A stretch of 64,000 nt of DNA from Cacajao melanocephalus (GCA_963573385.1 CAUYLG010051967.1:1-64000), one strand, 5' to 3'. Counted from the first letter of the stretch, positions 15,420-33,577 are shown. Notes: generated by a model from the sequence alone, not told the origin. Numbers and translations: made by a program.

Positions 15420-15690
15420 GCATAGGTCATTTTGGACTCATCTGCTGAAGGGAAGGCCCCCTGTGGTGATGGTCTAGACCAACGATCCCAAATCAGGAGC
15501 CCCATGGTGTGTTGGCTTGTACAGTGTATTTAAAAATCAAATTAGTTTTCAATATGAAACCTTCAGGAGATATCATATAAAAATTTGGAATTCCACTTTG
15601 AAAGGAAGAAATTGAGAGAGAGAGAAAAAGAGAGAGAATGAATAAATCTGGCAATCTAAGGAAATTAACTCTTTGAGTGTCACTAGGTTT
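15420..15690. other. Possible MER-type repeat with GA run
   Basis: Includes an AGAGAGAGA run near 15614-15637. Family not recognised. Confidence 0.3.
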
Positions 15691-15859
15691 TCCCAACTTA
15701 TTTGTTTTTTTAATTGATTGGGAGTGGGTGAGCTTTTTATTGTTGTTAAAGTTTGTTTTTGCTTTTATGCAGAAATTTTCCATTTTTATGCAGTTAAATT
15801 TATCAACTATTTCTTTTACAGCTTCTGAACCTTGTATCTCGCTTAGAAAGATTTAACCC

Positions 15860-16055
15860 CTGCTTGCCTGGATCCTAATCTCCTCTTCTTATAAGGACAG
15901 CAGTCATATTGGATTAGGGCCCACTCTAACGACTTCATTTTAACTTAATTACGTTTTTGAAGACCCTATCTGCATATACAGTCACATTCAGAGATACTAG
16001 GGGTTAGAGCTTCAAACAGGAATTTTGGGGAACACAATTCAGTTTATAACATCAC
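15860..16055 (+). mobile_element. Interspersed repeat inside L1, family unassigned
   Basis: CTCCTCTTCTTATAAGGACA, GGATTAGGGCCCACTCTAAC and GAACACAATTCAGTTTATAA form a high-copy motif series I recognise but cannot name. It sits between two contiguous L1 halves, so it inserted after the L1. Confidence 0.45.
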
Positions 16056-16165
16056 CCAGAATTACTTTTTAAAATTCTCCCATGTTTTCTTTCAGTACTT
16101 TTATGGTTTTATTTTTAAATGTTAAAATGTGATACATCTGAAGTTTGTTTGGTATAAGAAATGAA

Positions 16166-16380
16166 GCTGGGCGCGGTGGCTCATGCCTGTAATTTCAGCA
16201 CTTTAGGAGGCTGAGGCGGGTGGATCACGAGGTCAGGAGATCGAGACCATCCTGGCCAACATGGTGAAGCCTCGTATGTACTAAAATACAAAAAATTAGC
16301 CGGGCGTGGTGGCATGTGCATGTAGTCCCATGCCACTGCACTCCAACCTGGCAACAGAGTGAGACTCCATCAAAAAAAAA
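16166..16380 (+). mobile_element. Alu (AluY/Sc-like) with internal deletion
   Basis: The left monomer is intact with GGAGATCGAGACCATCCTGG. In the right monomer GTAGTCCCA jumps directly to TGCCACTGCACTCC, losing roughly 85 bases. Confidence 0.9.
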
Positions 16381-16850
16381 TGAGATGGGGATCCAATTTT
16401 ATTTTTTTCTAGATACTAAGGTAAATGGTTTAACACCATTTATTACTAATCTTTTCCCTCAGATCTTAAAATTCTACCTCTGTTTTATACTCCAGCTCCA
16501 TGTATATTTGGGCCTATTTCTGTATACTATTTTATACCATTAATCTGTCTATTCCTGTGGCACTACCAAGCTTTTAATTACGATACTTTTATATTTTAAT
16601 CTTTCAGGGTAAATCTTCCTCTGTTATTTTTTTCTCAGAATTTTCATCACTATTTTTGCACCTTTACTTTTCACAATTTACTTTAGCATTGCCTTGTGTA
16701 ATCTTAAAATATTCTGATAGCATTTTTACTGGGATAGGGTTAAAGATATAGATGAATTTAGGAAGACTCTACATGTTTATATTGTTGAAATACTTACTTA
16801 GCTTTGTATATCCTTTGTACTGATGGAATTTTTAACCATGTATTATTTTT

Positions 16851-18194
<1,344 letters not shown>

Positions 18195-18221
18195 TCTATT
18201 TTCTTTCTTGTCTCCATTTTC

Positions 18222-18885
<664 letters not shown>

Positions 18886-18921
18886 AAGAAAATATAAATA
18901 GAGAGGAGAAGGGGCTCTAGG

Positions 18922-19255
18922 TGATATGGTTTGACTCCGTGTCTCCACTCAAATCTTTAATTTCAAATTGTAATCCCCATGTGTGGAGGAAAGGACCTGG
19001 TGGGAGGTGATTGGATCACGGGGATACCGCTTTGTGATAGTGAGGGAGTTTTCAAGAGATCTGATGGTTTTAGGAATGGCGGTTTTCCCTGTGCGCTCTC
19101 TCTTTCCTGCCGCCATGTGAAGAAGGTCTTTGCCTCCCTTTGCCTTCCACCATGACTGTAAGTTTCGGGAGGCCTCCTCAGCCATGCAGAACTGTGGGTC
19201 AATTAAACCTTTTGTTATAGATTACCCAGCCTCAGGCTAAAAACGGACTAATACG
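18922..19255 (+). mobile_element. THE1/MST solo LTR with target duplication
   Basis: TGATATGGTTTGACTCCGTG through GGACCTGGTGGGAGGTGATT and CCGCCATGTGAAGAAGG to GGACTAATACG. A perfect 5-base duplication, CTAGG, lies at 18917-18921 and 19256-19260. Confidence 0.93.
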
Positions 19256-19260
19256 CTAGG

Positions 19261-19590
19261 ACTGAGCTCTGTATGATTTAGTTACTTCATCTATCACACT
19301 TAGTTTGGGCAGAGGACAAGGGCCCTCCAAAAGAGAACAAAAGGAACAATTAGAGACCTAAGAGTAAAACAGGGAGGTTGTGGTATCATTGAAACTGAGA
19401 AAGGAGTTTGAAGAAAAAGAGAGCTCCCGGCTATGGCGAATGCTGCTGAGAAGTCCAGCAGCAGAAATGAGTGCAGATTCATAGGTTCAAGCAAAAAGCA
19501 AGCCATATATCGTTAAGAAACATGAAAAAAATCCGTTTTTCAGTGGAGGGATAGGAACAGAAGCAAGGTAGTGTAACTGAGTATTCCCAT
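19261..19590. other. Possible ancient repeat, left half
   Basis: AATGCTGCTGAGAAGTCCAG resembles a mid-repetitive mammalian element that may continue at 20161-20400. Not assignable. Confidence 0.3.
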
Positions 19591-20160
19591 TTTTTCTAAG
19601 AGATATTTTAATTATTATTTTTTTTCTCTCTCTTCTTTTCTCATTCCCTTGGTTTCTCACCTCCTACTTAGCCCTTTAGAAATGCAAATATAGCCTTTTA
19701 CTTACCCTTCACTAGAAACTCCCTACAGGGCAAGTTCATCTAACTGTGCTTCCAGACAGAACTCTGAGAGTTAACAGTCCATTTTCAGACCAAAGTATGC
19801 CCACGATGGAACTCTCACCCTCCAGGAGGATGCCTAGAGAGATAACAGTCAAAAAGCATGCCCACTACTCTCTCCCACTTGGAGAGTTTTCAGCCTAGAA
19901 AGATGCCAGCAGTCACCAGCACAGCTGTCCAGTAGATAAGGCATCAAGCTAGCACATGGACCCCTACCTTGCTTGCTTCCTCCCCTGCCTTTTAAAAGTG
20001 CCTGCTTTCTGCTCCAAAAGAGAAGCATTTGTTTAAAGGTAGGATGCCTGTGCCTCTTCTCCTAAGCTAGCTTTGGAAATAAATCACTTTCTTTGTACCA
20101 GACCTCACTCTTGTTAATTGAACTCTGCAAGTAGAGTGAGTGACTTGCACTTCAGTTACA
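19590..20160 (+). mobile_element. ERV1-like solo LTR, family unassigned
   Basis: LTR architecture: TTTTAAAAG TATA-like box (19990), a polyadenylation signal AATAAA (20078-20083), then CTTTCTTTGTACCAGACCTC, TTGTTAATTGAACTCTGCAA and a GACTTGCACTTCAGTTACA end. The 5' boundary is approximate. Confidence 0.6.
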
Positions 20161-20615
20161 GTAATAACAGGAGGAAGGGGGATGGAAGGCAAAGGAGTAG
20201 TGTGTGAAGACTTAACTCTAACAAGAAGGTTGGCTCTGAAGAGATCAGAGACAAGGCAGGCTCCTGGAGAGAGATAAGGAGTCAAAGAGGACAGCAGCAG
20301 GGAAATAGTTGTAGATGGAGTGAAATTAAAGACACAGGAAAGGGAAGGGATAATCAAAGAAGCCAAGTTTTTGAGGAGGTGAGAGGAGATGATGTCAGGG
20401 ACCCGGCTGGATGCAGAAAGAGAAAGATTTATCGCAAAGTCAATGAAGCCAAAGCCTCAGGGCTCCTCACTTGCATGGGCCTAACTTTCAACACTTACAT
20501 TTTATTTACAATTTTCTATTCTTTTTCTTAATGAGACACCCCGAGTTAGGTAGGTTTTAGGCTTCCACAAAATATGGTTCTGACCGTGTGTAGAGGGACT
20601 GACCTTGATAGAGAG
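20161..20615. other. Purine-rich non-coding stretch
   Basis: May continue the old element left of the LTR. No gene signal. Confidence 0.35.
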
Positions 20616-20621
20616 ATGCCC

Positions 20622-20740
20622 CAGTGTTTCTCAGACTTGAGTGATGACAGTAAAGTAAAGCAACCCCAAAAAGTGTAACTGATAGAGAAATATAACAGAG
20701 GAACCTCGGGCGTTGGTGTCCCTCAGCTTGAGAACCACTG
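20622..20740. mobile_element. MER5-like hAT MITE
   Basis: Inverted ends CAGTGTTTCTCAGACTTGAG and CAGCTTGAGAACCACTG are typical of MER5/Charlie derivatives. The flanking 8-base duplication is not clear. Confidence 0.6.
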
Positions 20741-21374
<634 letters not shown>

Positions 21375-21375
21375 C

Positions 21376-21669
<294 letters not shown>

Positions 21670-21672
21670 GAG

Positions 21673-22431
<759 letters not shown>

Positions 22432-22811
22432 CACTTCTTTTAATGAGAATGCTAAGAATATACCTCAGCAGAGTTGGCAAGAAGAGGAAAAAGGAGAGGG
22501 AGGATTGCCTCTAACATTTGCAAGGCCCAAAGCACAGATGAAGTAAGAAACTCTAGACTTGATATTTAAAATTTATAAATTAAGCAAGCAAATTGTTAAA
22601 ATTTTATGTCCTTCTACCTTGACAAATATGTTGTCATAATGTCGACCAGATTTAAATTTAGAAGTTTGGAGCTCCTTGGAGTTCTTGCAAGGACACAATT
22701 GTGAAGATAAGCCAGACTCTGGTCCTCTCCACTTCTTTTCCCATCCTTGGCTCAAAAAGTGTTAGGGGATGGTAGAGAAGTAGCCACAGGAAGCCAGAAG
22801 ACAGACAGGAT
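22432..22811. other. Non-coding stretch, nothing recognised
   Basis: Nothing supportable. Confidence 0.4.
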
Positions 22812-22828
22812 AAAGAACTTTCAAATTT

Positions 22829-23156
22829 TTTCAGGCACAGTGGCTCAATGCCTGTAACCCCAGCACTTTAGGAGGCTGAGGTGGAAGGATTGCTTAAGTA
22901 CAGGAATTCAAGACCAGCATGGGCAACATAGTGAGATTCCGCCCCCGCAACCATCTCTACAAAAGAAGTAAAAAAAAAAAATGTGTTTAGGCATGCTGGC
23001 ATATGCCTATAGTCCTAGGTACCCAGGAGGCTGAGGTAGGAGGGTCGTTGTATAAGCCAAGGAGGTTGAGGCTGCAGTGAACCGTGATTGCACCACCACA
23101 CTCCTGCCTAGATGATGGAGAGAGACCCTGTATCAAAAAAAAAAAAAAGAAAAAAA
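22829..23156 (+). mobile_element. AluJ-like element
   Basis: First of three tandem sense Alus held between AAAGAACTT(T/C)CAA duplications (22812-22824 and 23604-23616). Long internal A-run and diverged arms. Confidence 0.9.
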
Positions 23157-23603
<447 letters not shown>

Positions 23604-23683
23604 AAAGAACTTCCAAGTCTTATCCTTGAGTTGAGCTGAGCTTGTGAAGGCATCCTAGTCTTTATTACTGGTTTTATTATGGT

Positions 23684-24005
23684 TCAGCTCGTTTGTCCTC
23701 TCCAAATCTTATATTGAAATGTGATTCCCAATGTTGGGGGTGGGTCCTGGTGGAAGGTGATTGGATCATGGAGGTGGATCCTTCATGAATGGCTTAGCAC
23801 CATCCCCTTGGTGGTGAGATCTCACTCAGTTAGTTCATGATAGATCTGGTTGTTTAGAAGTCTAGGACTTCCCTGCTTTCTCTCTTGCTCTCACTCTGGC
23901 CATGTGACATGATGCCGGCACTATGCTTTGTGTACAACCTGCAGAACTGTGAGCCAGTTAAACCTCTTTTCTTTATAAAGTACCCAGTCTTGGGTATTTC
24001 TTTTT
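23684..24005 (+). mobile_element. MST-type solo LTR (ERVL-MaLR), diverged
   Basis: CAATGTTGGGGGTGGGTCCT, GTGGAAGGTGATTGGATCAT, CTCACTCTGGCCATGTGACA and GCCAGTTAAACCTCTTTTCT. The 3' end is cut by an Alu-monomer insertion. Confidence 0.8.
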
Positions 24006-24582
<577 letters not shown>

Positions 24583-24723
24583 GGGGGACATATTGTCTTA
24601 ATTACATATTCACACACAAATACTAGGTGTAGGTATTAACATAGATAACATGGCAGATGCCAGGAAGTAGAACACTGTTCCGTCCTTCAAGGAGTTTATC
24701 AAGTTAATCGGGAGATAAAAATC
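24583..24723. other. Short non-coding stretch
   Basis: Nothing recognised before the ERV LTR. Confidence 0.35.
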
Positions 24724-25166
24724 TGTGAAAGAAAAATGAAAACTCAACACCCCAATTCACTCTGCAGAAAGAAAAAACTAAAACTGAAAGCTGGGTCATG
24801 CAAAAAGCAGCCTTTTCTTTTGTTCCTAAGCAGACAGCTACAGATAAAAGGCTAAAGACCTCCACAGGGAGCTACTCTATGTTCACCTTATCTTATGTAC
24901 AGTGCCAATTTACTGAGCATCAGATGAACACATAATTGACTGTTCCCTGCTCTTTTTTCTTGCAACATATGAATTACCACATCCTCTTCTCTCCTTTTCA
25001 TCCCATTTTTCCCTTTTAAATATTGAAGACTTCAAAATCATCTTTGGAGAAAGACACAGACCACAGACTGTTTCTGCATGTTATTTTCTTTTGGGCATGT
25101 CCTTAACCTTGGCAAAATAGACTTCTAAATTGATTGAGACCTTTCTCAGACACTTTTTGGTTTACG
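24724..25166 (+). mobile_element. ERV LTR, family unassigned
   Basis: TGTGAAAGAAAAATGAAAAC start. The R-U5 end CCTTGGCAAAATAGACTTCT then AAATTGATTGAGACC and CACTTTTTGGTTTAC is shared with LTRs near 45.25 kb (antisense) and 48.5 kb. No internal sequence follows. Confidence 0.65.
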
Positions 25167-25319
25167 AACCTAAATAGTATATCCAGAAAGTTAAAAAAAT
25201 ATATATAAGCACTTTTGAAAATAGTTTGACAGTTTGGCAGTTCCTCAAAAAGTAACATGGAGTAACCATTTGATCCAGCAATTCCATTTCTAGGTATTTA
25301 CTGAAGAGTAATGAAAACA

Positions 25320-25704
<385 letters not shown>

Positions 25705-25920
25705 CTATCAGCCAGGACATGGAAAAAGAGAATGTGGTATATCCAAAAAACAGAGTATTACTCTGTAGGATATTATTCATTCAAAGGAACAAAATATTTT
25801 GGTATAATAAAAAATAGCTCAATCGTACAGTAGGGAGATTCTAGTTAATAATATTTTATGGTGTATTTCAAAATAGCTAGGAGATATTTGTAATGTTCCA
25901 ACATAAAAAAAGATTAATGA

Positions 25921-26226
<306 letters not shown>

Positions 26227-26333
26227 CTAGCCCAATTATCCTACGTTGATCATTACACATTGTATACAAGTATCAAAATATCACAGATACCTCCAAAATG
26301 TGTATAACAAATATATATATATATAATTTTTTA

Positions 26334-26626
26334 GGCTGCGCTAGGTGACACACGCCTGTAATCCCAGCACTTTGGAAGGCCGAGACAGGCAGATCACCTG
26401 AGGTCAGAAGTTTGAGACCAGCCTGGCCAACATGGTTAAACTCCATCTCTACTAAAAATACAAAAATTGGCTGGGCGTGGTGGTGTGCCCCTGTAATACC
26501 AGCTACTCGGGAGGCTGAGACAGGAGAATTGCTTGAACTGGAAAGTGGAGGCTGTGGTGAGCTGAGGTCGCTCCACTGCACTCCAGCCTGGGCCACAGAG
26601 TAAGACTCCATCTCAAAAAAAAAAAA

Positions 26627-26665
<39 letters not shown>

Positions 26666-26677
26666 GAGAGGAGAGAG
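26334..26677 (+). mobile_element. Alu with (TA)n tail
   Basis: Flanked by AATTTTTTA (26325-26333 and 26678-26686). The A-tail runs into a TA microsatellite inside the duplication. Confidence 0.92.
26629..26662 (+). repeat. (TA)n microsatellite
   Basis: About 16 TA units ending in ACACATAG, in the Alu tail. Confidence 0.95.
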
Positions 26678-26689
26678 AATTTTTTAAAT

Positions 26690-27214
26690 ATAAAAGATAA
26701 AAATTAACATAATGAAAATAAAATACCAAAAAAAACCAAAAATAGGATAAATCAAGATTTCCATTTGCTGAAGAGAAAGAAAGAAAAGAAAAATATGCTT
26801 GGTCTTTGTCCATGTTTCCTGTCACAGGGCTCCTAAAACCCTTGTGATAGGGGGACTGTAGTGTCTTTTGTTGTTCGTAATGAGCTTCTTTCAACCATAC
26901 CTGAGTTTGTACTAATGGGATGCCTCTTGCTGGTGGGAGGTGGGTGTTGATAGCTTCACCATGGAAGCCAGTTGCCAAGCCTTGATTACAGGGTTTGCCC
27001 TCACCTCCCACCTCTGATCTCCAAGGAGGGGACAAGGGCTGGAGATCTAGTTCCCAGATCACCAACAGCCAATGACTTAATCAATCATGCCCATGTAATG
27101 AAACCTTCATAAAACCACTAAGCAACAGGGTTCAGAGAACTTTTGGGTTGAACACATTAAAGTGCTGGGAGGATGGTGCCCTGGAGAGGGCAGGGAAGCT
27201 CCACCCTAATGAAT
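26690..27214. other. Possible ancient LTR-like repeat
   Basis: ATGTAATGAAACCTTCATAA, GGGTTCAGAGAACTTTTGGG and GGAGAGGGCAGGGAAGCTCC belong to a high-copy mammalian repeat I recognise but cannot name. The left 200 bases show nothing. Confidence 0.4.
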
Positions 27215-27327
27215 ATGGGTTTCTGTTTGGAATGGTCAAAATGTTGAGGAATTAGTGGTGGTGATTGCATGACTTTGTGAATACACTAAAAACCGCTGAA
27301 TTGTACACTTAAAAAAAAACTTTTTAA
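27215..27327 (+). mobile_element. L1M 3' end
   Basis: GAATGGTCAAAATGTTGAGG, GTGGTGATTGCATGACTTTG and ACCGCTGAATTGTACACTTA match the L1MA/L1MB-type 3' terminus. Confidence 0.7.
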
Positions 27328-27629
27328 GCCAGGCACGGTGGCTCACACCCGTAATCCCAGTACTTTGGGAGGCCAAGGTGGGCGGATCAAGAGGTCAGGA
27401 GTTTGAGACCAGCCTGGCCAACATGGTGAAACCCCGTTTCTACTAAAAATACAAAAATTAGTCGGGTATAGTGGCATGTGCCTGTAGTCCCAGCTACTCA
27501 GGAGGCTGAGGCAGGAGAATTGCTTGAACCCAGGAGGCGGAAGTTGGTGAGCTGAGATCTCACCACTGCACTCCAGCCTGGGCAACACAGTGAGACTCTG
27601 TCTCAAAAAGAAAAAGAAAAAAAAAAAAC
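27328..27629 (+). mobile_element. Alu
   Basis: Full-length sense Alu inserted at the A-rich end of the L1M fragment. Confidence 0.94.
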
Positions 27630-27639
27630 CTATCTTTTT

Positions 27640-27938
27640 TAAAGGCAGGAGCAAAGAGGAGGACAGATAGAAGAAAGATTATCCCACCCGCTCTCCTCAT
27701 AGAGCAATGTCTTGTGAAGAGGGCACTGCAGTGACAAACAAGAGAAATTATAGCTTCCAGTTCACTGACAGTGACTCCCAAATAACGGTGGCTATTTTTA
27801 GGCTATTGCTTTTGCTTAGCGAAATACAGAAATCAAGTACTTCTATCTTAATCACATACACATACTTTCCGAATCCTAACAGTCAGATTCCTCTTGGTCT
27901 TACGTCATTGGTTGCAGGATATCATTTGTTATTTTAGA
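27640..27938. other. Non-coding stretch, nothing recognised
   Basis: No family or gene signal. Confidence 0.4.
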
Positions 27939-27958
27939 CATATATATATATATACACA
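27939..27958 (+). repeat. Short (TA)n
   Basis: TATATATATATATACACATA run just before an Alu. Confidence 0.85.
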
Positions 27959-27967
27959 TACATGAGA

Positions 27968-28180
27968 TGGCTGGGCACAGTGGCTCACACCTGTAATCCT
28001 AACACAATCCCAGATGTTCAAGATGAGTCTGGCCAACATGGTGAAACCTCATCTCTACAAAAAATACAAAAACTAGCCAGGTGTGGTGGCATGGGCCTGT
28101 AGTCCCAGCTACTTGGGAGGCTGAGGCAGGAGGATTGCCTAAGTGTGGGAGGTCAAGGCTGCAGTGAGCCAAGATGGTGT
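27968..28180 (+). mobile_element. Alu, internally deleted and 3'-truncated
   Basis: GGCTGGGCACAGTGGCTCAC to GCAGTGAGCCAAGATGGTG, with about 40 bases lost in the left arm and no A-tail. Confidence 0.88.
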
Positions 28181-28781
<601 letters not shown>

Positions 28782-28821
28782 TCAGTTGCCTCAGCAGTGG
28801 CTGGAGTGAAAAGTTAATCTG

Positions 28822-29092
28822 TTTTTTTCTTTTGAGACGCAGTCTCACTCTGTTGCCCCGGCTGGCAGTGGCACTAGCTCAGCTCGCCACAACCTCCGCC
28901 TCGTGGGTTCAAGCAATTCTTCTGCCTCAACCTCCTGAGTAGCTAGGATTACAGGCACCAGTTACCAAGCCCGGCTAATTTTCATATTTTTTTTTTTTTA
29001 GTAGAGACAGGGTTTCACCATGTTGGTCAGGTTGGTCTCGAACTCCTGACCTCAGGTGATCCACCCACCTCAGCCACCCAAAGTGCTGGGGA
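28822..29092 (-). mobile_element. Alu, 5' end lost
   Basis: Antisense; ends at CCAAAGTGCTGGGG without the last ~30 bases. Confidence 0.92.
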
Positions 29093-29394
29093 AAGGTACA
29101 TTTTAATAATTTTGATGATTTAAAAATGTTTAATAATTTAAGAAACATTATAGACAATGCTAAGAGATGAATGAAAGGAATTACTCTAGGGTGAGGAGGT
29201 AGGGCATCATAAATGAGGTGAAACTTAGATTTGCAGTATTAACATAGCTCTATGTAATAGTTACCTGGTTTATTTCTCATATTTACTTGAATATATGTTG
29301 CTTATGCATTGCTTACAATTTATGTAATTACCACTTTTCCTTCCATAACAAGGAAACTAAAAGCATGTAAACATAAAGTAAATTAAGCCTGGGA
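29093..29394. other. Non-coding AT-rich stretch
   Basis: Nothing recognised. Confidence 0.4.
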
Positions 29395-29796
29395 AAGGAC
29401 AGTCTCTTCAGCAAATGGTGCTAGGGAAACTGAATATTTACAAGAAAAGAACGAGGTTAAACTCTTACCTCACTGCATTTACAAAAATTAACTCAGAATA
29501 GGTCAAAGACCTAAAACTATAAATGTAAGAGCTACAATTCTTAGAAACTCTTAGAAGAGTTAGCGTAACATTTTTATGACATTGGGTTTGGTAATGATTT
29601 CTTGCGTATGACACCAAAAGCACAGGAAATAAAACAAAAAATAGATAAATTGGACTTCATCAAAATTAACAACTTTGTGCACCAAAGAATACCATCAAGA
29701 GAGTGAAAATGCAACCTATAGAATGGGGGAAAATATTTGCAAGCCATATACCTGATAAGAGAATGATGGAAATAATATCCAGAATATGTAACTCTT

Positions 29797-30055
29797 GGCG
29801 GGGCGTGGTAGCTCATGCCTATAATCCCAGCACTCTGGGAGGCTGAGACAAACTCCTGACAATGTCAGGAGTTTGAGACCAGCCTAACCAACAAGGTGAA
29901 ACTCTGTCTTTACTAAAAATACAAAAATTAGCCTGGCATGGTGGCGGGTGCCTGTAATCTCAGCTACTGAGGAGGCTGAGGCAGGAGAATCGCTTCAACC
30001 TGGGAGTCGGAGGTTGCGGTGAGCCGAGATCGCACCATTGCACTCCAGCCTAGGT
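29797..30055 (+). mobile_element. Alu with hairpin mutation
   Basis: Inserted in L1, with no A-tail left. In the left monomer the consensus GATCACCTGAG segment is replaced by an inverted copy of the adjacent GTCAGGAGTTTG. Confidence 0.92.
29849..29875. repeat. Perfect 12-base inverted repeat, 3-base loop
   Basis: CAAACTCCTGAC, AAT, GTCAGGAGTTTG. The right arm is normal Alu sequence and the left arm is its inverted copy. Confidence 0.98.
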
Positions 30056-30091
30056 AACAACTTAGAAAGTATACAGATGGCCAAAAAGCAT

Positions 30092-30112
30092 GTGTGAGCC
30101 ACCACGTCTAGC
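30092..30112 (-). mobile_element. Alu 5'-end scrap
   Basis: GTGAGCCACCACGTCTAGCC only; the rest of an antisense Alu is gone. Confidence 0.6.
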
Positions 30113-30700
30113 CCATCTTTGCTTTCAGAACTTAGTCTTGGAGGGCTTTGAGGCGTTTTTCTTCAGAGGAGCTGAATGGGGTTTCAAGAATTGTTTTTTG
30201 GGTTCTTCCTGTTTAGCACCTGCTACTGTGATTGCCCTCACAACAAATGGCTTTTCCTTCCAGTTTATTTTGGCCGTGGCATGCAACCACCTTCAGTTAG
30301 TTTGCAGCCCTGAGTGAACCCAAGTGCTTGCTCCACGCTCTTCTTCATTCTTCCCCATTCAGAGTACCTTTGCAGGACACAAGAAGTGCCTGCCCCCACA
30401 GACACCACACATCAACGCTGTGGCTTATGTCAGGCGCGCCTGCACTTCACACTATTTCCCCTGAGAACTTCCCACTTGTTCTTTTTCTACTTTTTCATGG
30501 TTCTTCAAGGCTTTGTCTTTCTCTGGCTGCATATTTTAGGGAAAAATTTACATCTCTCTTTCCAAGACTTACAACTGGGCAGGATCTCAGATGTACTACC
30601 ATTTTCAGAGAATTATATACCCACAAGCAAGTTTGAGAAAGGCTCTCTTAAAAATGTCCCCTTGCCAAAATTTAATTGTGAAATCTGTCCTCATGAAAGA
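30113..30700. other. Non-coding stretch with open frames, not a gene
   Basis: Overlapping plus frames of 131 and 102 residues (30314-30709) show no domain, start context or splice structure. No repeat recognised. Confidence 0.45.
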
Positions 30701-30701
30701 T

Positions 30702-31590
<889 letters not shown>

Positions 31591-32312
31591 TTCAGAGGAA
31601 AATAAAGTCACCCAGAAATGATCAATGGAAGAAAATGGATTAAAGTGCTGCAAAATCATAAGTCTGGCGTCTTTAAAATGTATCATGAATATTGACTTTG
31701 TTTTTGGTTGGCTTTTCCATGCACCTGTCTCTCTCATTTTATTTCAGCCTGTAGAGTGAAGATGGTACTTTTTCGAGTGCCCTAGGCCTATGGTAGTAGG
31801 CTCAGGTTGGGTTCTGGAGGAAATAGACTCTAAGGCAGAGTTTTGTGTATATAATGTTTATTAGGGAATATCTTTGGGGCCAATGACTGAGAAAGGATAG
31901 AGGCGGGAGCAGGATTGAGTAGGGGATAAGCTAAGCTGCAATGCAGGCCTGATTACAGCCTCATCCAACCCTACAGGGAGCTGTGGAACTCAAATGGCTT
32001 AAGTTATTCCATGTTTGGCCAAAACAGCAAAGTGTGTATACCTCATACCTTCATTGGTCATTGGGTATGGGATGCCTTGGGAAGGACATGACCTTGGGCT
32101 GGGGGTTCTGCCGTGGTGAGAATGCCAGAAGCATGCAGCCATCAGCCACTTTCTCAGCAGCTGGGGCCACAGGTCCATCCTTGAAGGGGGTCTGGGAGGT
32201 AAGTGACCACATCCAAGGGAAGCTTCAGAAGCACAGAATGCCATGGGCCACAGAGACAGAAAGGACATGGCAGGGCCAGTACAAGGTCTGTCCTGCGCTG
32301 TGAGTAAGAGGG
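31591..32312. other. Possible ancient repeat, not assignable
   Basis: TCTGGAGGAAATAGACTCTA and ATGTTTATTAGGGAATATCT resemble a mid-repetitive element. A 106-residue plus frame (31983-32303) lies here with no domain. GGAGGTAAGTG near 32188 looks like a splice donor but has no exon context. Confidence 0.35.
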
Positions 32313-32560
32313 CCTATGAGTGTGGTTAAGAGCACACACTCTAGAGCCAGAGAGCTGGATTTGAATCCTCAGTTCTGCTACTTCCCAGCTGTGTGAGGCT
32401 GGCCAAGTTACTTGACCTTCCTATGCTTTGGCTTCAATGCATAGAAGTCATCCTAGACTCTATCTCATAGGAGTGTTACGATCATTAAATGAGTTCATGT
32501 CTGTACGGTGCTTATGGCAGTGTCATGCACATACAGGCACTCTTAAGTGCAGCCATTATT
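32313..32560 (+). mobile_element. MIR SINE
   Basis: GTGTGGTTAAGAGCACACAC, GGATTTGAATCCTCAGTTCT, CCAGCTGTGTGAGGCTGGCC and TCATTAAATGAGTTCATGTC, a nearly full-length MIR. Confidence 0.9.
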
Positions 32561-33268
32561 ATATGGAGTTTTAGGAAGGCTTTGAAAGAACGTAACGTTT
32601 TATAAGTTGTAGAAGCAATGGGAAAACTGGAAGTTGAAGGGTTCAGAGTGCTAAATGAGCAGGGAAGCACTAGAGGATGAGAAATGAGAGACACAGAGAA
32701 AATAATAGATGTGATGGGAGAAAAAGGGTCCAACTGAATATGAAAATCAAAGAGCAACCAATGAAACAATTTGGGAACGTGGCTAGGGAGCTGGTTCTCA
32801 GAATATTCCAAATATTCGAAGAGTCTTAGTTGTAGCCAAATTGCTTGGGATTCCCACTCCCTCTTCCTCTTTCCAGCCATCCCATTCTATTTCACCTTCT
32901 TCCCACGAATTTTTCAAGTTCCAACCCCCTGCTGACCAATTGCTAGGAACTGCCAAAGTAGGCACGTTTCAAATGCAAATACAGTGCACTCTCTTAACAA
33001 CATAACATGGGCATCAACAAGAGTGGAAACCTGTCAACATCATGGTGAGAAAATAGTCCCTCCCATCCCGTTTCACAAGGAGCCATCATGTGTCCCAGAG
33101 GAAAGAAACTGTACTTGCAGGAGTGTAATAGAACCATCAAGAGCACACAGAATTCATCTTGATTCTATGACAGAGTGAATGAAGACTGTGATGACATATG
33201 TAGAAATCACACATTTTCCAAGATAGAACTTCAAAACAAAAAGGTTAGAGCATCTTTGTATACTTACC
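32561..33268. other. Unique-looking non-coding stretch
   Basis: About 700 bases without a recognised repeat. A minus frame of 122 residues (32512-32880) overlaps the MIR and shows no domain. Confidence 0.4.
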
Positions 33269-33277
33269 TGACAATCT

Positions 33278-33568
33278 TTTTTTTTTTTTTGAGACAAAGT
33301 CTTGCTCTGTCACCAGGTTGGAGTGCAGTGGTGCAATCTTGGCTCACTGCAATCTCTGCTTCTGGGTTCAAGCGATTCTTCCGCCTCAGCCTCCTGAGTA
33401 GCTGGGACCACAGGCATGTGCCACCACTCTTGGCTATTTTTTTTGTATTTTTAGTAGAGATGGGGTTTCGCCATGTTGGCCGGGATGGTCTCGATCTCTT
33501 GACCTCGTGATCCACCCGCCTCGGCCTCCCAAAGTGCTGGGATTACAGCTGTGAGCTACCACGCCCAG
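33278..33568 (-). mobile_element. Alu (AluY-like), with target duplication
   Basis: CTGACAATC at 33269-33277 and 33569-33577. TCGATCTCTTGACCTCGTGA is AluY/Sc-type. Confidence 0.95.
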
Positions 33569-33577
33569 CTGACAATC

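Larger units (their letters stand above)
15690..16850 (-). mobile_element. L1M/L1ME ORF2 3' part, antisense, interrupted
   Basis: Antisense L1 text: TTTATGCAGAAATTTTCCAT, TTCTCCCATGTTTTCTTTCA, then after an Alu GATCCAATTTTATTTTTTTC, AACACCATTTATTACTAATC and TTTTTACTGGGATAGGGTTA. It is interrupted by a repeat at 15860-16055 and an Alu at 16166. Confidence 0.75.
29395..30091 (+). mobile_element. L1 ORF2 3' part, interrupted
   Basis: CTTCAGCAAATGGTGCTAGG, AAAATTAACTCAGAATAGGT and ATTGGACTTCATCAAAATTA. After the Alu it resumes at TACAGATGGCCAAAAAGCAT. Stops in all frames. Confidence 0.82.

Noticed and set aside
31983..32303. 106-residue plus frame with a strong donor-like GGAGGTAAGTG
   Set aside because: No acceptor or second exon is visible, and the surrounding sequence looks like an old repeat.
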